Assembly: GCF_014696625.1 (NCBI RefSeq)
Contig: NZ_JACJQL010000019.1
Span: 1-64,000 of the forward strand
Direction of reading: 5' to 3'
Source of the DNA: Nostoc parmelioides FACHB-3921
GTDB lineage: Bacteria > Cyanobacteriota > Cyanobacteriia > Cyanobacteriales > Nostocaceae
DNA: 64,000 bases
The position numbers and the translations under genes are program-made. The stretch's first letter is position 1, and each line of letters opens with the position of its first letter. Below, in pieces: positions 33,396-43,419 of the stretch. Below the pieces are notes generated by a model. That model saw only the letters and a list, made by a program, of their open reading frames with translations, was not told where the DNA came from and did no database searches.

Positions 33396-34514
33396 ATGGT
33401 ATTCTCATTTGGCATCGAACATGAAGTCGCTTTTCTCAACAGAGAAGGAAAGCTGGCAGATTTTGACTCTACAACATTTGCAGAGTTCAATCAAGTCGTG
33501 GACAGATTACCCATATACCCTAATGATCATTTGCAATTACGCGTGGGTGATGCAGGTATTAGAAAAAAGCGATGGTATATTGAGGGGTTTGAAAGATTTG
33601 CTGATTCAGATGAGGTAATTGATTGTCTGTCAAAGGGGATAGAAATTAGAACAACCATTCATTCTAGTATTCAAAGTGCTATCACAGAACTATCAGATAG
33701 CTTTAATTTATTATGTGGCGTTGCGGCTGAATTTGGCTTTTCACCGGTATTAACTAGCTTTCATCCTTATAAAACATCTTTTGCACCCAATCCACCATTA
33801 AATGAGTATGAACGTAAACAGTTACAAGCTGATCCTGATGATCAAACCGCTAATATTTACATGGTCACATACGGGCCAGATTTAAATATTTCTGTTGCCA
33901 ATTTGCCGAGTGAACGTGTAATTGATATTGGCAAAAAATTAACTTTTTACAGTCCTTATATTGTGCCTTTTAGCTACAGTTCACCTTTTTATAATGGCAC
34001 TTTGTGGGAAGGATTATCAATCAGGACTTTTATTAGAACAGGCAAAAGACCAGCAACTTTAATATTTGTTCAAGAAAAAGAACAACTAATTAATAGTGTG
34101 CCGGCATTGACCAAAATTGCTCGCCTACCTGCTGAAGTAGGGCGTATAGAATTTAAAGCTTTTGATAGTTGTGATGACTTCTCTATTTATGCGGCATTGC
34201 TGGCGCTATTGAAAGGTTTAGTCATAGATGAATCTTTGCCAGGTAGAGCTACTGTCCCTGATGCCGAATTACATAAACTGTCTGCAAAATTTGGCTTCGA
34301 TGATGAAAATATTCTTACGAATGCTACAAATATTTTGCAGGCTGCGGAGTTTGCATTGAAAGATGATCCAGATGTTGATCTATTAGCACCCTTAAAAGTA
34401 ATGTTGACAAAAAGGAGAACAAAATCCCATACATTAATAGAATTATTTAGACATTTAGGTTCAATAGAAGAGGCATTAAAGTGTACTTATCAGACAGAGA
34501 GGAATCCAATTTGA
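33396..34514 (+). CDS. GCS2-like carboxylate-amine ligase
   Basis: This 372-residue protein looks like a glutamate-cysteine ligase type 2 homologue. The start is MVFSFGIEHEVAFLN, with the conserved G-x-E-x-E/H active-site strand. LRVGDAGIRKKRWYIEGFERF, EIRTTIHSS and RLPAEVGRIEFKAFDSCDDFSIYAAL match the ATP-grasp-like GCS fold. It differs from the canonical cyanobacterial GshA and probably uses another amino acid pair. Next to it lie a methyltransferase and a diiron oxygenase-like gene on the other strand. Confidence 0.65.
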   Translation: MVFSFGIEHEVAFLNREGKLADFDSTTFAEFNQVVDRLPIYPNDHLQLRVGDAGIRKKRWYIEGFERFADSDEVIDCLSKGIEIRTTIHSSIQSAITELSDSFNLLCGVAAEFGFSPVLTSFHPYKTSFAPNPPLNEYERKQLQADPDDQTANIYMVTYGPDLNISVANLPSERVIDIGKKLTFYSPYIVPFSYSSPFYNGTLWEGLSIRTFIRTGKRPATLIFVQEKEQLINSVPALTKIARLPAEVGRIEFKAFDSCDDFSIYAALLALLKGLVIDESLPGRATVPDAELHKLSAKFGFDDENILTNATNILQAAEFALKDDPDVDLLAPLKVMLTKRRTKSHTLIELFRHLGSIEEALKCTYQTERNPI

Positions 34515-34541
34515 TACTCAGAACTCTATAAGTGTTGGTAG

Positions 34542-34558
34542 GGTGGGCAATGCCCACC
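34542..34558. terminator. GGTGGGC/GCCCACC hairpin
   Basis: A 7-bp perfect stem with loop AAT lies 28 bp after the ligase gene and 71 bp before the stop of the convergent methyltransferase. It is probably a terminator and resembles a widespread Nostoc repeat. Confidence 0.6.
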
Positions 34559-34628
34559 TTATGATGATTAAGGGGCATTAATTACCAAAACTAAGGATAT
34601 TTCAAATATCAGGGATGAATCCCATAAA

Positions 34629-35339
34629 TTACAAACTTGTCATTACTTGGGTTAACTCCTTAGATAAATCAACCACAGATGCTTTTTTCTGAAATAACAC
34701 ACCAGCCAAAAAATAATATTCTCCAGAATAAAACGCCATATTATTTTTTCGCAGTTTTTCTATATGATTTTTAACTTTTGCTTCTGAACTATAGTAGCCA
34801 AATCTTAATGGTAGAATCACGAAGTTACTAATATGATATCCATTATTTTGTGCCTGCTTGATTGTACTGATAGGATTAGAAAAGCTAGACACTAAAAGTA
34901 AAACATTTTCATAACCTAAACACAGAAGCTCATTGGTAATCGTCGCCCCATCCTCACCACCGAATAATAAGGGCATATAAATATCAGCATCTGGTGCTGG
35001 TAAATATGGTGGATTAGCAATTAGATAGTTAGCTTCAGGTGTAGTAGTTTCAAATAGGCTGGAGTTCTTAACTATATATTTATCAGTAAGATGATATTCA
35101 TCAATCGTTAAGTTGGCGGCTTTCCATGCAGATGTATTTAACTCAAACCCATGTATAACGCCATTGAACTGATTTCTTAGTAATGAGTTAATCACCGGGC
35201 TACCATCACCAGAACCAAATTCAACAATGGAATCAGATTGATCACTATTTCTGAGAATGAAATTTTCTAGACAATTTGAGTAGAAATTAGATTCTTCAGG
35301 ACAAAAAAAAACATCTTTCATGGGATTTTGCCTCAACAT
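34629..35339 (-). CDS. SAM-dependent methyltransferase with NPPY motif
   Basis: A 236-residue class I methyltransferase. SAM motif I is IVEFGSGDGSPVIN, an acidic residue follows the next strand (GFELNTSAWKAANL), and motif IV is NPPYLPAPD. NPPY is found in enzymes that methylate an amide or amino nitrogen, such as HemK/PrmC-like proteins. The start could be the second Met (35321). Substrate unknown; the convergent ligase and the oxygenase-like gene behind it hint at a shared small-molecule role. Confidence 0.75.
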   Translation of the reverse strand: MLRQNPMKDVFFCPEESNFYSNCLENFILRNSDQSDSIVEFGSGDGSPVINSLLRNQFNGVIHGFELNTSAWKAANLTIDEYHLTDKYIVKNSSLFETTTPEANYLIANPPYLPAPDADIYMPLLFGGEDGATITNELLCLGYENVLLLVSSFSNPISTIKQAQNNGYHISNFVILPLRFGYYSSEAKVKNHIEKLRKNNMAFYSGEYYFLAGVLFQKKASVVDLSKELTQVMTSL

Positions 35340-35442
35340 TAATGTCAGTTAAATTAAACAAAAATTTAGACACAAAATTGCTCCTTTAGTGATGAATTAT
35401 TCACTAAAGAGATTTTGCTATTAGCAGAAAATACCTGAGTTC

Positions 35443-36549
35443 TTAATTAATTGATTCAGCTTGGCGAATAGAACTGACAACAGCTTCAGCCGCGCGATCA
35501 CTCATTAATTTTTCCTGGTCATATCCCAGCACCAACTCCCAAGCATCATCGGGGTAACGTTCCACTAAGGGTAAAGCCACATCATCCAACATCCAACGTC
35601 CGTGGCGTTCATCTTCCTTGATGTGCAGTTCCCAATAACCCATCGCTGCATTTGATAATCCCAATCTTTGCGCTGCTGCAAGATAATTGCGATAAGCCGC
35701 AGGCCCAGCTACTTCAAAATATGTCAGTCCACCACTGTAACGCAGGTAATAACGTCTGCGTTCAGTCAGCAAAAAATTGTGATTGGCACAAGCTAAAACT
35801 TCCCAGGGGACTAAATCAAAGTATGCTTCTGGTGTGGTGTTCATGCCAAACTCAGCCAACATTTGGGCAAAAAAGGTCGAATGCTTGCGAGATAAACGAC
35901 CGTTGCCGTACTCTTCCAATAGCACCCGCACGAGGGTACACTGCACCTCATTAGCCGCGCCGCCTAAAATCCGGGAAAGACGACTACCTTCAACCAAACC
36001 ATCGAAAGAAGCGATCGCCAACAAATGGCGGTAGCCAGCTTCGCTCATATCTTCACGAATGTAGCAACTAGCGGCTGATAGTGGCGGGTCTAAATCAGCA
36101 GCAGCACGGTCTATTAATGCTTGTTTGACATCTAATTTTTGTATTGCGGCGATATCTACTTGTGCAAGTTCCCACTTTTGCCAAGCAGCCTCAATTTGGT
36201 TACGACATGAGGATAAATAGAGCGATCGCTCATTAGTATATTGTCGCAAATCATCAAACCAAAACAGATTCAGCCGATTAATCCGATAAAGAATCCGTTG
36301 CAAAAACCTATGTGCTAACTGATCTTGGCGTTCTTTTTTATAAGCCGTATTAATTGCCGTTGAAACCGCCTGTTCAAAATCACTGACAATTGCAGCTTGT
36401 TTATCTAAATTATCGTCTAAGTTCTCAGTTGCCAAAAGTAATAAAAATTGCTGCTCGGTACGTTCGTAATCAGTAATATCTCTTTTCTTTACTTGTGTAC
36501 CTGGCCTGACAACTTCGACAATTGGGAACATAACTAAATTGCTTTGCAT
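35443..36549 (-). CDS. Heme-oxygenase-like diiron protein (iron-containing redox)
   Basis: This protein of about 368 residues has an all-helical TenA/heme-oxygenase-like fold. Candidate metal ligands are E212/E213 and H223 (LLEEYGNGRLSRKHSTFF), then E307, H309, D313, H316 (YWELHIKEDERHGRWMLDD). This E/H plus E-x-x-D-x-x-H pattern fits the HDO (heme-oxygenase-like diiron) family. It could oxidise an amine, thiol or amino acid. I start it at the ATG at 36549; a GTG at 36591 extends the frame by 14 residues. Confidence 0.72.
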   Translation of the reverse strand: MQSNLVMFPIVEVVRPGTQVKKRDITDYERTEQQFLLLLATENLDDNLDKQAAIVSDFEQAVSTAINTAYKKERQDQLAHRFLQRILYRINRLNLFWFDDLRQYTNERSLYLSSCRNQIEAAWQKWELAQVDIAAIQKLDVKQALIDRAAADLDPPLSAASCYIREDMSEAGYRHLLAIASFDGLVEGSRLSRILGGAANEVQCTLVRVLLEEYGNGRLSRKHSTFFAQMLAEFGMNTTPEAYFDLVPWEVLACANHNFLLTERRRYYLRYSGGLTYFEVAGPAAYRNYLAAAQRLGLSNAAMGYWELHIKEDERHGRWMLDDVALPLVERYPDDAWELVLGYDQEKLMSDRAAEAVVSSIRQAESIN

Positions 36550-36689
36550 GGAATCTTCAGTGACTTGGCAAAGGTGTGAAATTAGTTCCACCCTTAATAT
36601 CTAAGATTCCACACGAGTAACATTGTCTACCTCTTTCTCCGGTTATAAAGAAAGAAGTCATTGGTTATGAGTCAATAGTCATTACCTAT

Positions 36690-38519
36690 TTAAGGTTTTT
36701 CCTCAATTGGCTGACTGGGTGCAAGACGTTCAATAGGAATTAGTGCTTCCATAACGGATTTGACAATGGGGGCTGCGACAGTTGAACCGTATGCGTTCGC
36801 TCCTTTTGGCTCATCAACTAAGGCCAAAATTACATAGCGGGGTGATTCAACGGGTAAAATAGCAACAAAGCTGGTAATCCGAGCGCCCACAATATAGCCC
36901 CCGTTAGGACTGGCTTTTTGGGCTGTACCTGTTTTACCGGCAATGCGATAGCCAGGGATTTGAGCAACCTTGCCAGTACCTTCTGTAACTACCGTTTCCA
37001 TCATTTCCACAACTTTTTGGGTCGTTGCGGCTGAGAAAATTTGTCTTGGTGCTGGGTGATTGGGCGTGTAGTGAATTTGTCCTTTAGTATCAATTAGTCC
37101 CCGGACAACGTGAGGTGTGACCAATTTCCCACCGTTAGCTAAGGCTCCTTGCATCTGCACTAATTGCAAGGGAGTCAAAGAAAAGCCTTGGCCAAAGGAA
37201 GTAGTTGCTGGTTCAATGGGGGAGTGAATAAATTTTTCTTGGCTTTTGAGTGTTCCACTCACGGCAAAGGGTAAATCTGTATCTACAGGTTGTCCCAGCC
37301 CTAAACGCTCCAGCCAATTGTAGTAAATCGAAGGTTTTAAACGTTGGATCATCTGCACCATGCCAATATTGCTGGAGTTTTGCAGAATTTGAGCAATATT
37401 GATGCGTCCGTAACCGTTGCGTTGAGCGTTTCTAATTGTGTGAGAACCGATGCGAATTGCACCAGAATCATTAAACACATCATCTGCTTTGATTACACCA
37501 TTTTCCAGAGCGATCGCCACATTCAATGGTTTAAATGTTGAACCAGGCTCATAGAGATCAGCCACCGTCCAGTTTTTAAACAGAGAAAGATCAGCTTTTG
37601 AGTATTCATTCGGATTATAAGTAGGTTGGGATGCCAAAGCGAGGATAGAGCCATCCATCGCATCCATCACAATCACTGCTCCTCGTTTCCCGCCAAACTT
37701 TTCGAGCTGTTCTTTCAGCGCAGTTCGAGTAGCCCTCTGCAAACGACTATCAATAGTCAATTGCATCCGCAAATCATCAGAATTTAAAAAACCTTCAGGA
37801 GCATAATCAGGCATCAAAGCCCCATTACCCGCCCTACTTAAACGTACTGTTTTCACAGAACGTTCGAGCCATTTCTCTTGGCTACGTTCCACACCAGCCT
37901 GACCACGACGGTCAACGTCTACATATCCCACTACATCAGCCACTAAATCATCCTGGGGATAATAGCGGGAATATTTGGGAATCATTTCCAAGCCATCTAG
38001 GCTTAATTTCCTGACGCGCTCGGCTAGTTCCTCTGGTAAAGAGGAGGTCAAAGTAATACCACTTTTTTGACCTTGAAAAATCTTGACTAAATCAGCAGGG
38101 TCTCTATCAATAATGGGAGCTAGGCGATCGCTTATTTCTTCATTAGTTTTTTTAAATAGCTTCGGGTGGGCATATAAAGTATAAACAGGGCGGTCAACAG
38201 CTAACACATTATCATTGCGATCCACCACCAAGCGGCGAGGCATATAGGGACGCAAGCTTACCATTTGTTGGTTTCGCGCTCTTTCTGTCAGTTTTGCTCC
38301 CTGCAAAATTTGCAAGTTATACACATTAATTGCCAACCCCAATCCAGCCGTCATCAATATACCCCAGACAGTCAAAAGTCTGGTTTTGGTAGTTGTTAAT
38401 GGCTCTTGGGTATTGGGGGCAGTTGTCTTTACTGCCACCTTTTGCGTTACCCTTTTATGCCTGGTGAACTCCGGCTTTTGAAACTTTCTCAACTTCAATC
38501 TACTTGGTGACTTTTGCAT
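36690..38519 (-). CDS. ftsI: Penicillin-binding protein FtsI (division transpeptidase)
   Basis: This 609-residue class B PBP crosslinks septal peptidoglycan. A cytoplasmic N-terminus and one transmembrane helix (TVWGILMTAGLGLAINVYNL, about 50-69) precede a dimerisation domain. The transpeptidase box is EPGSTFKPLN (SxxK), then SSNIG (SxN) and GKTGTAQK (KTG). The usual VDRNDNVLAVD strand is present. An FtsL-like gene is 169 bp upstream in the same orientation. Confidence 0.94.
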   Translation of the reverse strand: MQKSPSRLKLRKFQKPEFTRHKRVTQKVAVKTTAPNTQEPLTTTKTRLLTVWGILMTAGLGLAINVYNLQILQGAKLTERARNQQMVSLRPYMPRRLVVDRNDNVLAVDRPVYTLYAHPKLFKKTNEEISDRLAPIIDRDPADLVKIFQGQKSGITLTSSLPEELAERVRKLSLDGLEMIPKYSRYYPQDDLVADVVGYVDVDRRGQAGVERSQEKWLERSVKTVRLSRAGNGALMPDYAPEGFLNSDDLRMQLTIDSRLQRATRTALKEQLEKFGGKRGAVIVMDAMDGSILALASQPTYNPNEYSKADLSLFKNWTVADLYEPGSTFKPLNVAIALENGVIKADDVFNDSGAIRIGSHTIRNAQRNGYGRINIAQILQNSSNIGMVQMIQRLKPSIYYNWLERLGLGQPVDTDLPFAVSGTLKSQEKFIHSPIEPATTSFGQGFSLTPLQLVQMQGALANGGKLVTPHVVRGLIDTKGQIHYTPNHPAPRQIFSAATTQKVVEMMETVVTEGTGKVAQIPGYRIAGKTGTAQKASPNGGYIVGARITSFVAILPVESPRYVILALVDEPKGANAYGSTVAAPIVKSVMEALIPIERLAPSQPIEEKP

Positions 38520-38688
38520 GACTCTGCTCAGTTAGTCAGTTGTGAGTTATTCAGTTTTCAGCTATCAGTCTCATCACAGGTGTGAACAACAATAACACAC
38601 ACTCGATAGCTGTTTACATGGAAAGTCCATTCCTATGAACTTTGTTCATCGCCAAGCATAAAAGTGGTTTTTCCCACTCCCCATATTA

Positions 38689-39366
38689 TTAATATCCCAT
38701 TCGTGGAGGATTTAATGGTTGTGCTTGCGGATTCGCTGTGGTGCTGGGGGATACTACCTCTGGTTTCTGAGGTAGTGGAGATAAGAAAATAGTCCTAGCT
38801 GGAGTTGGTGATATCAATCCCGCCGATGGCGTTTCTGCTTCCTCAGCCATTTTGTGAGTTAGTGTCGCGTTAGTTGTGGTAATTTGTCGCTCATCGCGTT
38901 GTAGTTTTTGTAGCCGGCTGTAGCCTTGACTCCACAACTCCTGAGTATATACTGTCAATCCATAAACCGTTAAAGTTCCTGCTACTAATAAAAATGCAGC
39001 AATTGAAGAGTAACGATGTATGCTATGTAGTCGCAGTAACCATAAAGGCAAAGCTTTGGCGGTGGGTACTACAGGCAGTTGCTGTGAATTTGATTGAAGA
39101 CCTCTTTGTCTGCGATTGGGCTTGGCTGTGACATTAGAGGTTTGCTGTATTGCCGGACTCTGTACCCTTGTTTTCACAGAGGAAGATACATTGTTCGAGG
39201 AACGTCTTTGTTTTGTTGGAGGCATTAATACAGGTTCAGGAGCAGCTGTAGAATCATTGCGTGTCCTTGACCCCGGACTAGTCCGTCGCTTTCTTAACGA
39301 TGGGGTAGAACCTCGCCGAAACCAACCACCGGTTACAGAAACATTCGATTTGTGAACAGCAGCCAT
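38689..39366 (-). CDS. FtsL-like single-pass septal protein
   Basis: The 225-residue protein has a basic, disordered cytoplasmic N-terminus (about 1-115), one transmembrane helix (YSSIAAFLLVAGTLTVYGLTVY, about 120-141) and a short coiled-coil-like segment (RLQKLQRDERQITTTNATLTHKMAEE). A Pro/Ser-rich tail follows. The topology plus the position just upstream of ftsI fits FtsL, whose sequence is poorly conserved. Assignment rests on synteny and topology. It is longer than typical FtsL. Confidence 0.6.
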   Translation of the reverse strand: MAAVHKSNVSVTGGWFRRGSTPSLRKRRTSPGSRTRNDSTAAPEPVLMPPTKQRRSSNNVSSSVKTRVQSPAIQQTSNVTAKPNRRQRGLQSNSQQLPVVPTAKALPLWLLRLHSIHRYSSIAAFLLVAGTLTVYGLTVYTQELWSQGYSRLQKLQRDERQITTTNATLTHKMAEEAETPSAGLISPTPARTIFLSPLPQKPEVVSPSTTANPQAQPLNPPRMGY

Positions 39367-39531
39367 AATTTTTACAGATATAAAATTGATGTATTCTAGA
39401 CTTGGTCTTGTACATAATAACTAAATCAAATAAATATGTAATATGTGCGGTTTTAAAAACTTGCAATAAATAGGTTATCGTATTCAACAGGCGAAAAATT
39501 TTATTGCCACAATTGGTGAAAGAGGAGTTAT

Positions 39532-39714
39532 ATGAGAACTAAAATCTTTGGTTTTGCTCTAATGTTAAGTCTGGGTGCATTTCTCGGAGCCTGCGGTGAG
39601 ACAACAACAACCCCCCCTGCTGCTACAGGTGAGCCAACTGACACTGGAGCGGCAACCCCTGCGGCAACAACCCCTGCGGCAACCCCTGAAGCTACTCCTA
39701 CGACTACCCCTTAG
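39532..39714 (+). CDS. Small Thr/Pro-rich lipoprotein
   Basis: A 60-residue product with signal peptide MRTKIFGFALMLSLGAFL and lipobox LGAC. The mature part (about 40 residues) is low complexity: TTTPPAATGEPTDTGAATPA, then ATTPAATPEATPTTTP. It would be lipid-anchored. An AGAGGAG ribosome site lies 8 bp before the ATG. No known domain is present. Confidence 0.75.
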   Translation: MRTKIFGFALMLSLGAFLGACGETTTTPPAATGEPTDTGAATPAATTPAATPEATPTTTP

Positions 39715-39732
39715 ATAATTGATAACGTTTTT

Positions 39733-39759
39733 AAGAAAGATTTCCGGTAAGTCTTTCTT
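39733..39759 (+). terminator. Rho-independent terminator of the lipoprotein gene
   Basis: AAGAAAGA and TCTTTCTT form an 8-bp perfect stem around an 11-nt loop, 18 bp after the stop codon, with a short T-rich tail. Confidence 0.7.
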
Positions 39760-40311
39760 TCATTGGTGCAGGTCATGAGTTTCAACAAAAGTACTAGCCT
39801 CATCAAGTAGCAAAAAGTTGTCTACTGGAAAGGCAGAAGGCAAAAGGAGAGAAAAGCAGCAACAAGGGGTGGAAGCTAAAAACCTCTTGACAAAGGGCAA
39901 AGTTATTTTCTCAAGCCTTCTCCTCTCTGTCTTTCTTCTATCAAAGTCTACTCAGAACTGATTGAAACGCAAATATTAAGTAGGCTTGTAATTTAAGACA
40001 CTTGTAGTCAAGACTTACTCTTCAGCCAAGTGTCAAATATTTTAGAAAACTAAAAAACTAATACGTCGGTGCAAACTGCCGTTACATATAAGAAAATTAA
40101 ATATACTACAGTGATACTACTGTCGTCCGTCTTGGTGCCGAAGCTTTTGAGTAACTTATTCACCTTATAAGAATTAGTAATTATTTAAACGCATCATCAA
40201 AAATCACCTTATATTCCTGAAAGAATACCAAAGTCAGACTAGATATATATGAAGTCAACTACATTTGATCTGTAGTTCAGTGTTTTAGTTCCTTGGTGAT
40301 TGAAGAACAAC
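39760..40311. other. 552-bp intergenic region
   Basis: No coding similarity, tRNA or clear palindrome is seen. The stretch contains short imperfect inverted segments (AGAAGGC/GCCTTCT near 39835 and 39916) only. Confidence 0.5.
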
Positions 40312-40683
40312 ATGAGTACAGCACATAGGTGTTTGATGTCATTAATGCAGAACTTCACAAGACATCCAATGAAGTGGATAAGACTATCTATTATCGCTAT
40401 CAGCAGTAGTATTCTGGTTTGGTCGAGTAGTAATTGGGGAAATTTAGTCTTGGCGTTACCTCCAGTCAAGGATATCCCAGAAGAAATATTACGAACAGAA
40501 ATTATTATAGATGCGCGATCGCCTATAGATGGTCAGCCTCTCACTGCGGCTGAGTATGCACAACTACAAGAACAACTACAAATCAGCCCTCCCCCGAAAC
40601 TTAGCAGCAACATACGACAAACCATTTTCCTGACCCGCATCCGCAAATTTCTACTCCAGTTTTTCCCCTTCTTAAATCTGTAA
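40312..40683 (+). CDS. Small exported protein, unknown
   Basis: This 123-residue product has a long basic N-region and a hydrophobic segment (LSIIAISSSILVWSSSNW), giving a signal peptide or anchor. The mature part is short: PPVKDIPEEILRTEIIIDARSPIDGQPLTAAEYAQLQEQL. That segment seems conserved-looking, but I cannot name a family. I start it at the ATG at 40312; the frame also reads through a TTG at 40300. It lies 165 bp before glgB, separated by STRR3 repeats. Confidence 0.6.
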   Translation: MSTAHRCLMSLMQNFTRHPMKWIRLSIIAISSSILVWSSSNWGNLVLALPPVKDIPEEILRTEIIIDARSPIDGQPLTAAEYAQLQEQLQISPPPKLSSNIRQTIFLTRIRKFLLQFFPFLNL

Positions 40684-40689
40684 GGTTTA

Positions 40690-40713
40690 GTCAACAGTCA
40701 ACAGTCAACAATC
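40690..40713. repeat. STRR3 (TCAACAG) array before glgB
   Basis: Two perfect TCAACAG units and one TCAACAA variant in tandem, right after a short exported-protein gene. Confidence 0.8.
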
Positions 40714-40847
40714 AGCTGTCATTCCCCCGTATCAATGACACATTGTGCGATACGATAACGGTGGCGACAAAATTGCAAATAAATGTAAAGAATATATATA
40801 TACAAAACTCAATTTAGTCAACCAATTTATTCTACGTAGGTAGCTTA

Positions 40848-43142
40848 ATGCCCATGACCACGATCGCTCCTGAACAGGTTAACCGCATCGTCTGGAACCA
40901 GCATCATGATCCTTTTGAAATCCTTGGTTCTCATCCCATAGAACAAAACGGCAAAACCGTTTGGGTTGTGAGAGCCTACCTACCAAATGCTAGTGCAGCA
41001 TGGGTAGTTCTTCCAGAACAACGGCAGGAATACCTCATGCAGACGGTGCATGATCCACATTTTTTTGAATGTATTATTGAAACTTCTGAACTATCAAACT
41101 ACCAGTTAAAAACTAAAGAGGGAGAACATGAGCGTGTCTCCTACGATCCTTACGCTTTTCGTTCCCCTCGTTTAACAGACTTTGACTTACATTTGTTTGC
41201 TGAAGGTAATCACCATCGCATTTACGAAAAACTGGGAGCGCATTTCACAGAAGTGGATGGCGTTAAAGGTGTTTACTTTGCAGTTTGGGCCCCTAATGCT
41301 CGAAATGTCTCTGTTTTGGGAGATTTTAACCTCTGGGACGGACGTAAACATCAGATGCGTAAAGGCGCTACTGGCGTTTGGGAATTATTCATTCCCGAAA
41401 TCGGGGTAGGGGAGCATTACAAATACGAAATCAAAAATTTTGCAGGGCATATTTATGAAAAATCCGACCCCTTTGGTTTTCAACAAGAAGCCCGCCCCAA
41501 AACAGCCTCAATTGTTAGCAATTTAAATTCATACAACTGGAGTGACGAAGACTGGTTAGAACAACGTCGTCATACAGATCCCTTAACCCAGCCGATTTCA
41601 GTTTATGAAGTACACTTGGGTTCTTGGTTACACGCTGCTAGTGCAGAACCAGCTAAACTACCTAATGGTGAAACTGAGCCTGTAGTCATTGCTTCAGAAC
41701 TCAATCCAGGCGCACGTTTTTTAACATATCGGGAACTAGCCAGCAGACTCATTCCCTATGTTAAAGAACTGGGATATACCCACATAGAATTATTACCGAT
41801 CGCCGAACATCCTTTTGATGGGTCTTGGGGTTACCAGGTAACAGGGTACTATGCTCCTACTTCGCGTTTTGGTACTCCTGAAGACTTTATGTATTTTGTT
41901 GATCAGTGTCACCAAAACAACATTGGTGTACTGGTCGATTGGGTTCCCGGTCACTTCCCCAAAGATGGGCATGGTTTAGCCTTCTTTGATGGTACTCACT
42001 TATACGAACACGCAGACTCCCGTAAAGGTGAACATAAAGAGTGGGGGACTCTAGTTTTCAATTATAGCCGGAACGAAGTCCGCAACTTTTTGGTAGCAAA
42101 TGCCCTGTTCTGGTTTGACAAATACCACATAGACGGTATTCGTGTTGATGCAGTGGCTTCCATGCTTTATCTCGACTACTGTCGTAAAGAAGGAGAATGG
42201 TTGCCTAACCAGTACGGTGGTAGAGAAAATTTAGAAGCAGCAGATTTTCTCCGTCAGGTAAATCACTTGCTTTTTAGCTATTTTCCTGGTGTGCTTTCCA
42301 TTGCGGAAGAATCGACAGATTGGCCGATGGTGTCTTGGCCTACCTACACAGGCGGTTTGGGATTTAACCTCAAGTGGAACATGGGTTGGATGCACGATAT
42401 GCTGGATTATTTCAGCATGGATCCTTGGTTTAGGCAATTCCACCAAAATAACGTCACCTTTAGTATGTGGTATAACCACAGTGAAAACTTCATGCTGGCT
42501 CTATCCCATGATGAAGTCGTACATGGTAAGAGCAATATCATCGGCAAAATGCCTGGCGATAAGTGGCAAAAGTTGGCAAATGTGCGTTGTTTGTTTACCT
42601 ATATGTTTGCTCACCCAGGAAAGAAAACCATGTTTATGAGCATGGAATTTGGTCAATGGAGTGAGTGGAATGTTTGGGCTGACTTGGAGTGGCCTTTGTT
42701 ACAGTTTGAACCACACCAACAGTTGAAAAAATTCTTCACAGAACTGAATAAACTTTACCGTTCTGAACCTGCTTTATACACTTTAGATTTTGCTAGGGAA
42801 GGGTTTGATTGGATTGATTGTAGCGATAATCGCCACAGCGTAGTCTCGTTTATTCGCCGTGAAAAAGATACCGAGAATTTCGTTGTGGTAGTTTGTAACT
42901 TCACACCCCAACCGCATTCTCATTACCGTATTGGTGTCCCAGAAAAAGGTTTTTACACCGAGTTATTCAATAGTGATGCTCGTCAGTATGGCGGTAGCAA
43001 TATGGGTAACTTAGGTGGTAAGTGGACTGATGATTGGTCAATGCACAATCGCCCCTATTCACTGGATTTATGCTTACCACCTCTGGGAGTTTTGATTCTG
43101 AAGATGGATAAGGAAAAAACGGCTCAAGCATTAGGTTCTTAA
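40848..43142 (+). CDS. glgB: 1,4-alpha-glucan branching enzyme
   Basis: This 764-residue GH13 enzyme makes the alpha-1,6 branches of glycogen. N1 and CBM48 domains (about 1-220) precede the barrel. Catalytic motifs are HIDGIRVDAVASMLYLDY (nucleophile Asp), SIAEESTDWP (acid/base Glu) and LSHDEVVHG. The C-terminal domain ends with a short beta cap. VHLGSWLH, WGYQVTGYYAPTSRFG and NWVPGHFPKDG-type motifs match bacterial GlgB. An in-frame Met is also at 40854. Confidence 0.97.
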   Translation: MPMTTIAPEQVNRIVWNQHHDPFEILGSHPIEQNGKTVWVVRAYLPNASAAWVVLPEQRQEYLMQTVHDPHFFECIIETSELSNYQLKTKEGEHERVSYDPYAFRSPRLTDFDLHLFAEGNHHRIYEKLGAHFTEVDGVKGVYFAVWAPNARNVSVLGDFNLWDGRKHQMRKGATGVWELFIPEIGVGEHYKYEIKNFAGHIYEKSDPFGFQQEARPKTASIVSNLNSYNWSDEDWLEQRRHTDPLTQPISVYEVHLGSWLHAASAEPAKLPNGETEPVVIASELNPGARFLTYRELASRLIPYVKELGYTHIELLPIAEHPFDGSWGYQVTGYYAPTSRFGTPEDFMYFVDQCHQNNIGVLVDWVPGHFPKDGHGLAFFDGTHLYEHADSRKGEHKEWGTLVFNYSRNEVRNFLVANALFWFDKYHIDGIRVDAVASMLYLDYCRKEGEWLPNQYGGRENLEAADFLRQVNHLLFSYFPGVLSIAEESTDWPMVSWPTYTGGLGFNLKWNMGWMHDMLDYFSMDPWFRQFHQNNVTFSMWYNHSENFMLALSHDEVVHGKSNIIGKMPGDKWQKLANVRCLFTYMFAHPGKKTMFMSMEFGQWSEWNVWADLEWPLLQFEPHQQLKKFFTELNKLYRSEPALYTLDFAREGFDWIDCSDNRHSVVSFIRREKDTENFVVVVCNFTPQPHSHYRIGVPEKGFYTELFNSDARQYGGSNMGNLGGKWTDDWSMHNRPYSLDLCLPPLGVLILKMDKEKTAQALGS

Positions 43143-43419
43143 TCTCACGCGAGTTCAATAGATGCAGAATCAACCGCTTTGAGGCTGCGGTATACACACA
43201 AGTTGAAGAAAACCTTAACAAGTCAACAGTCTAAGATAACTAATAATAGCTATGGACTGTTGACTATGCTCATACAATACATCACATTGTTTTATCTTAG
43301 GGATGGGCTAAATGCTCATCCTTTACGTTTGTCAAGCATTTCCAATAATCACTCTAGAATAGATATACCGCACACAAGTGTAAAATGACCCGGTAAAAAT
43401 TTAATTTTTAAGCAGCGTA

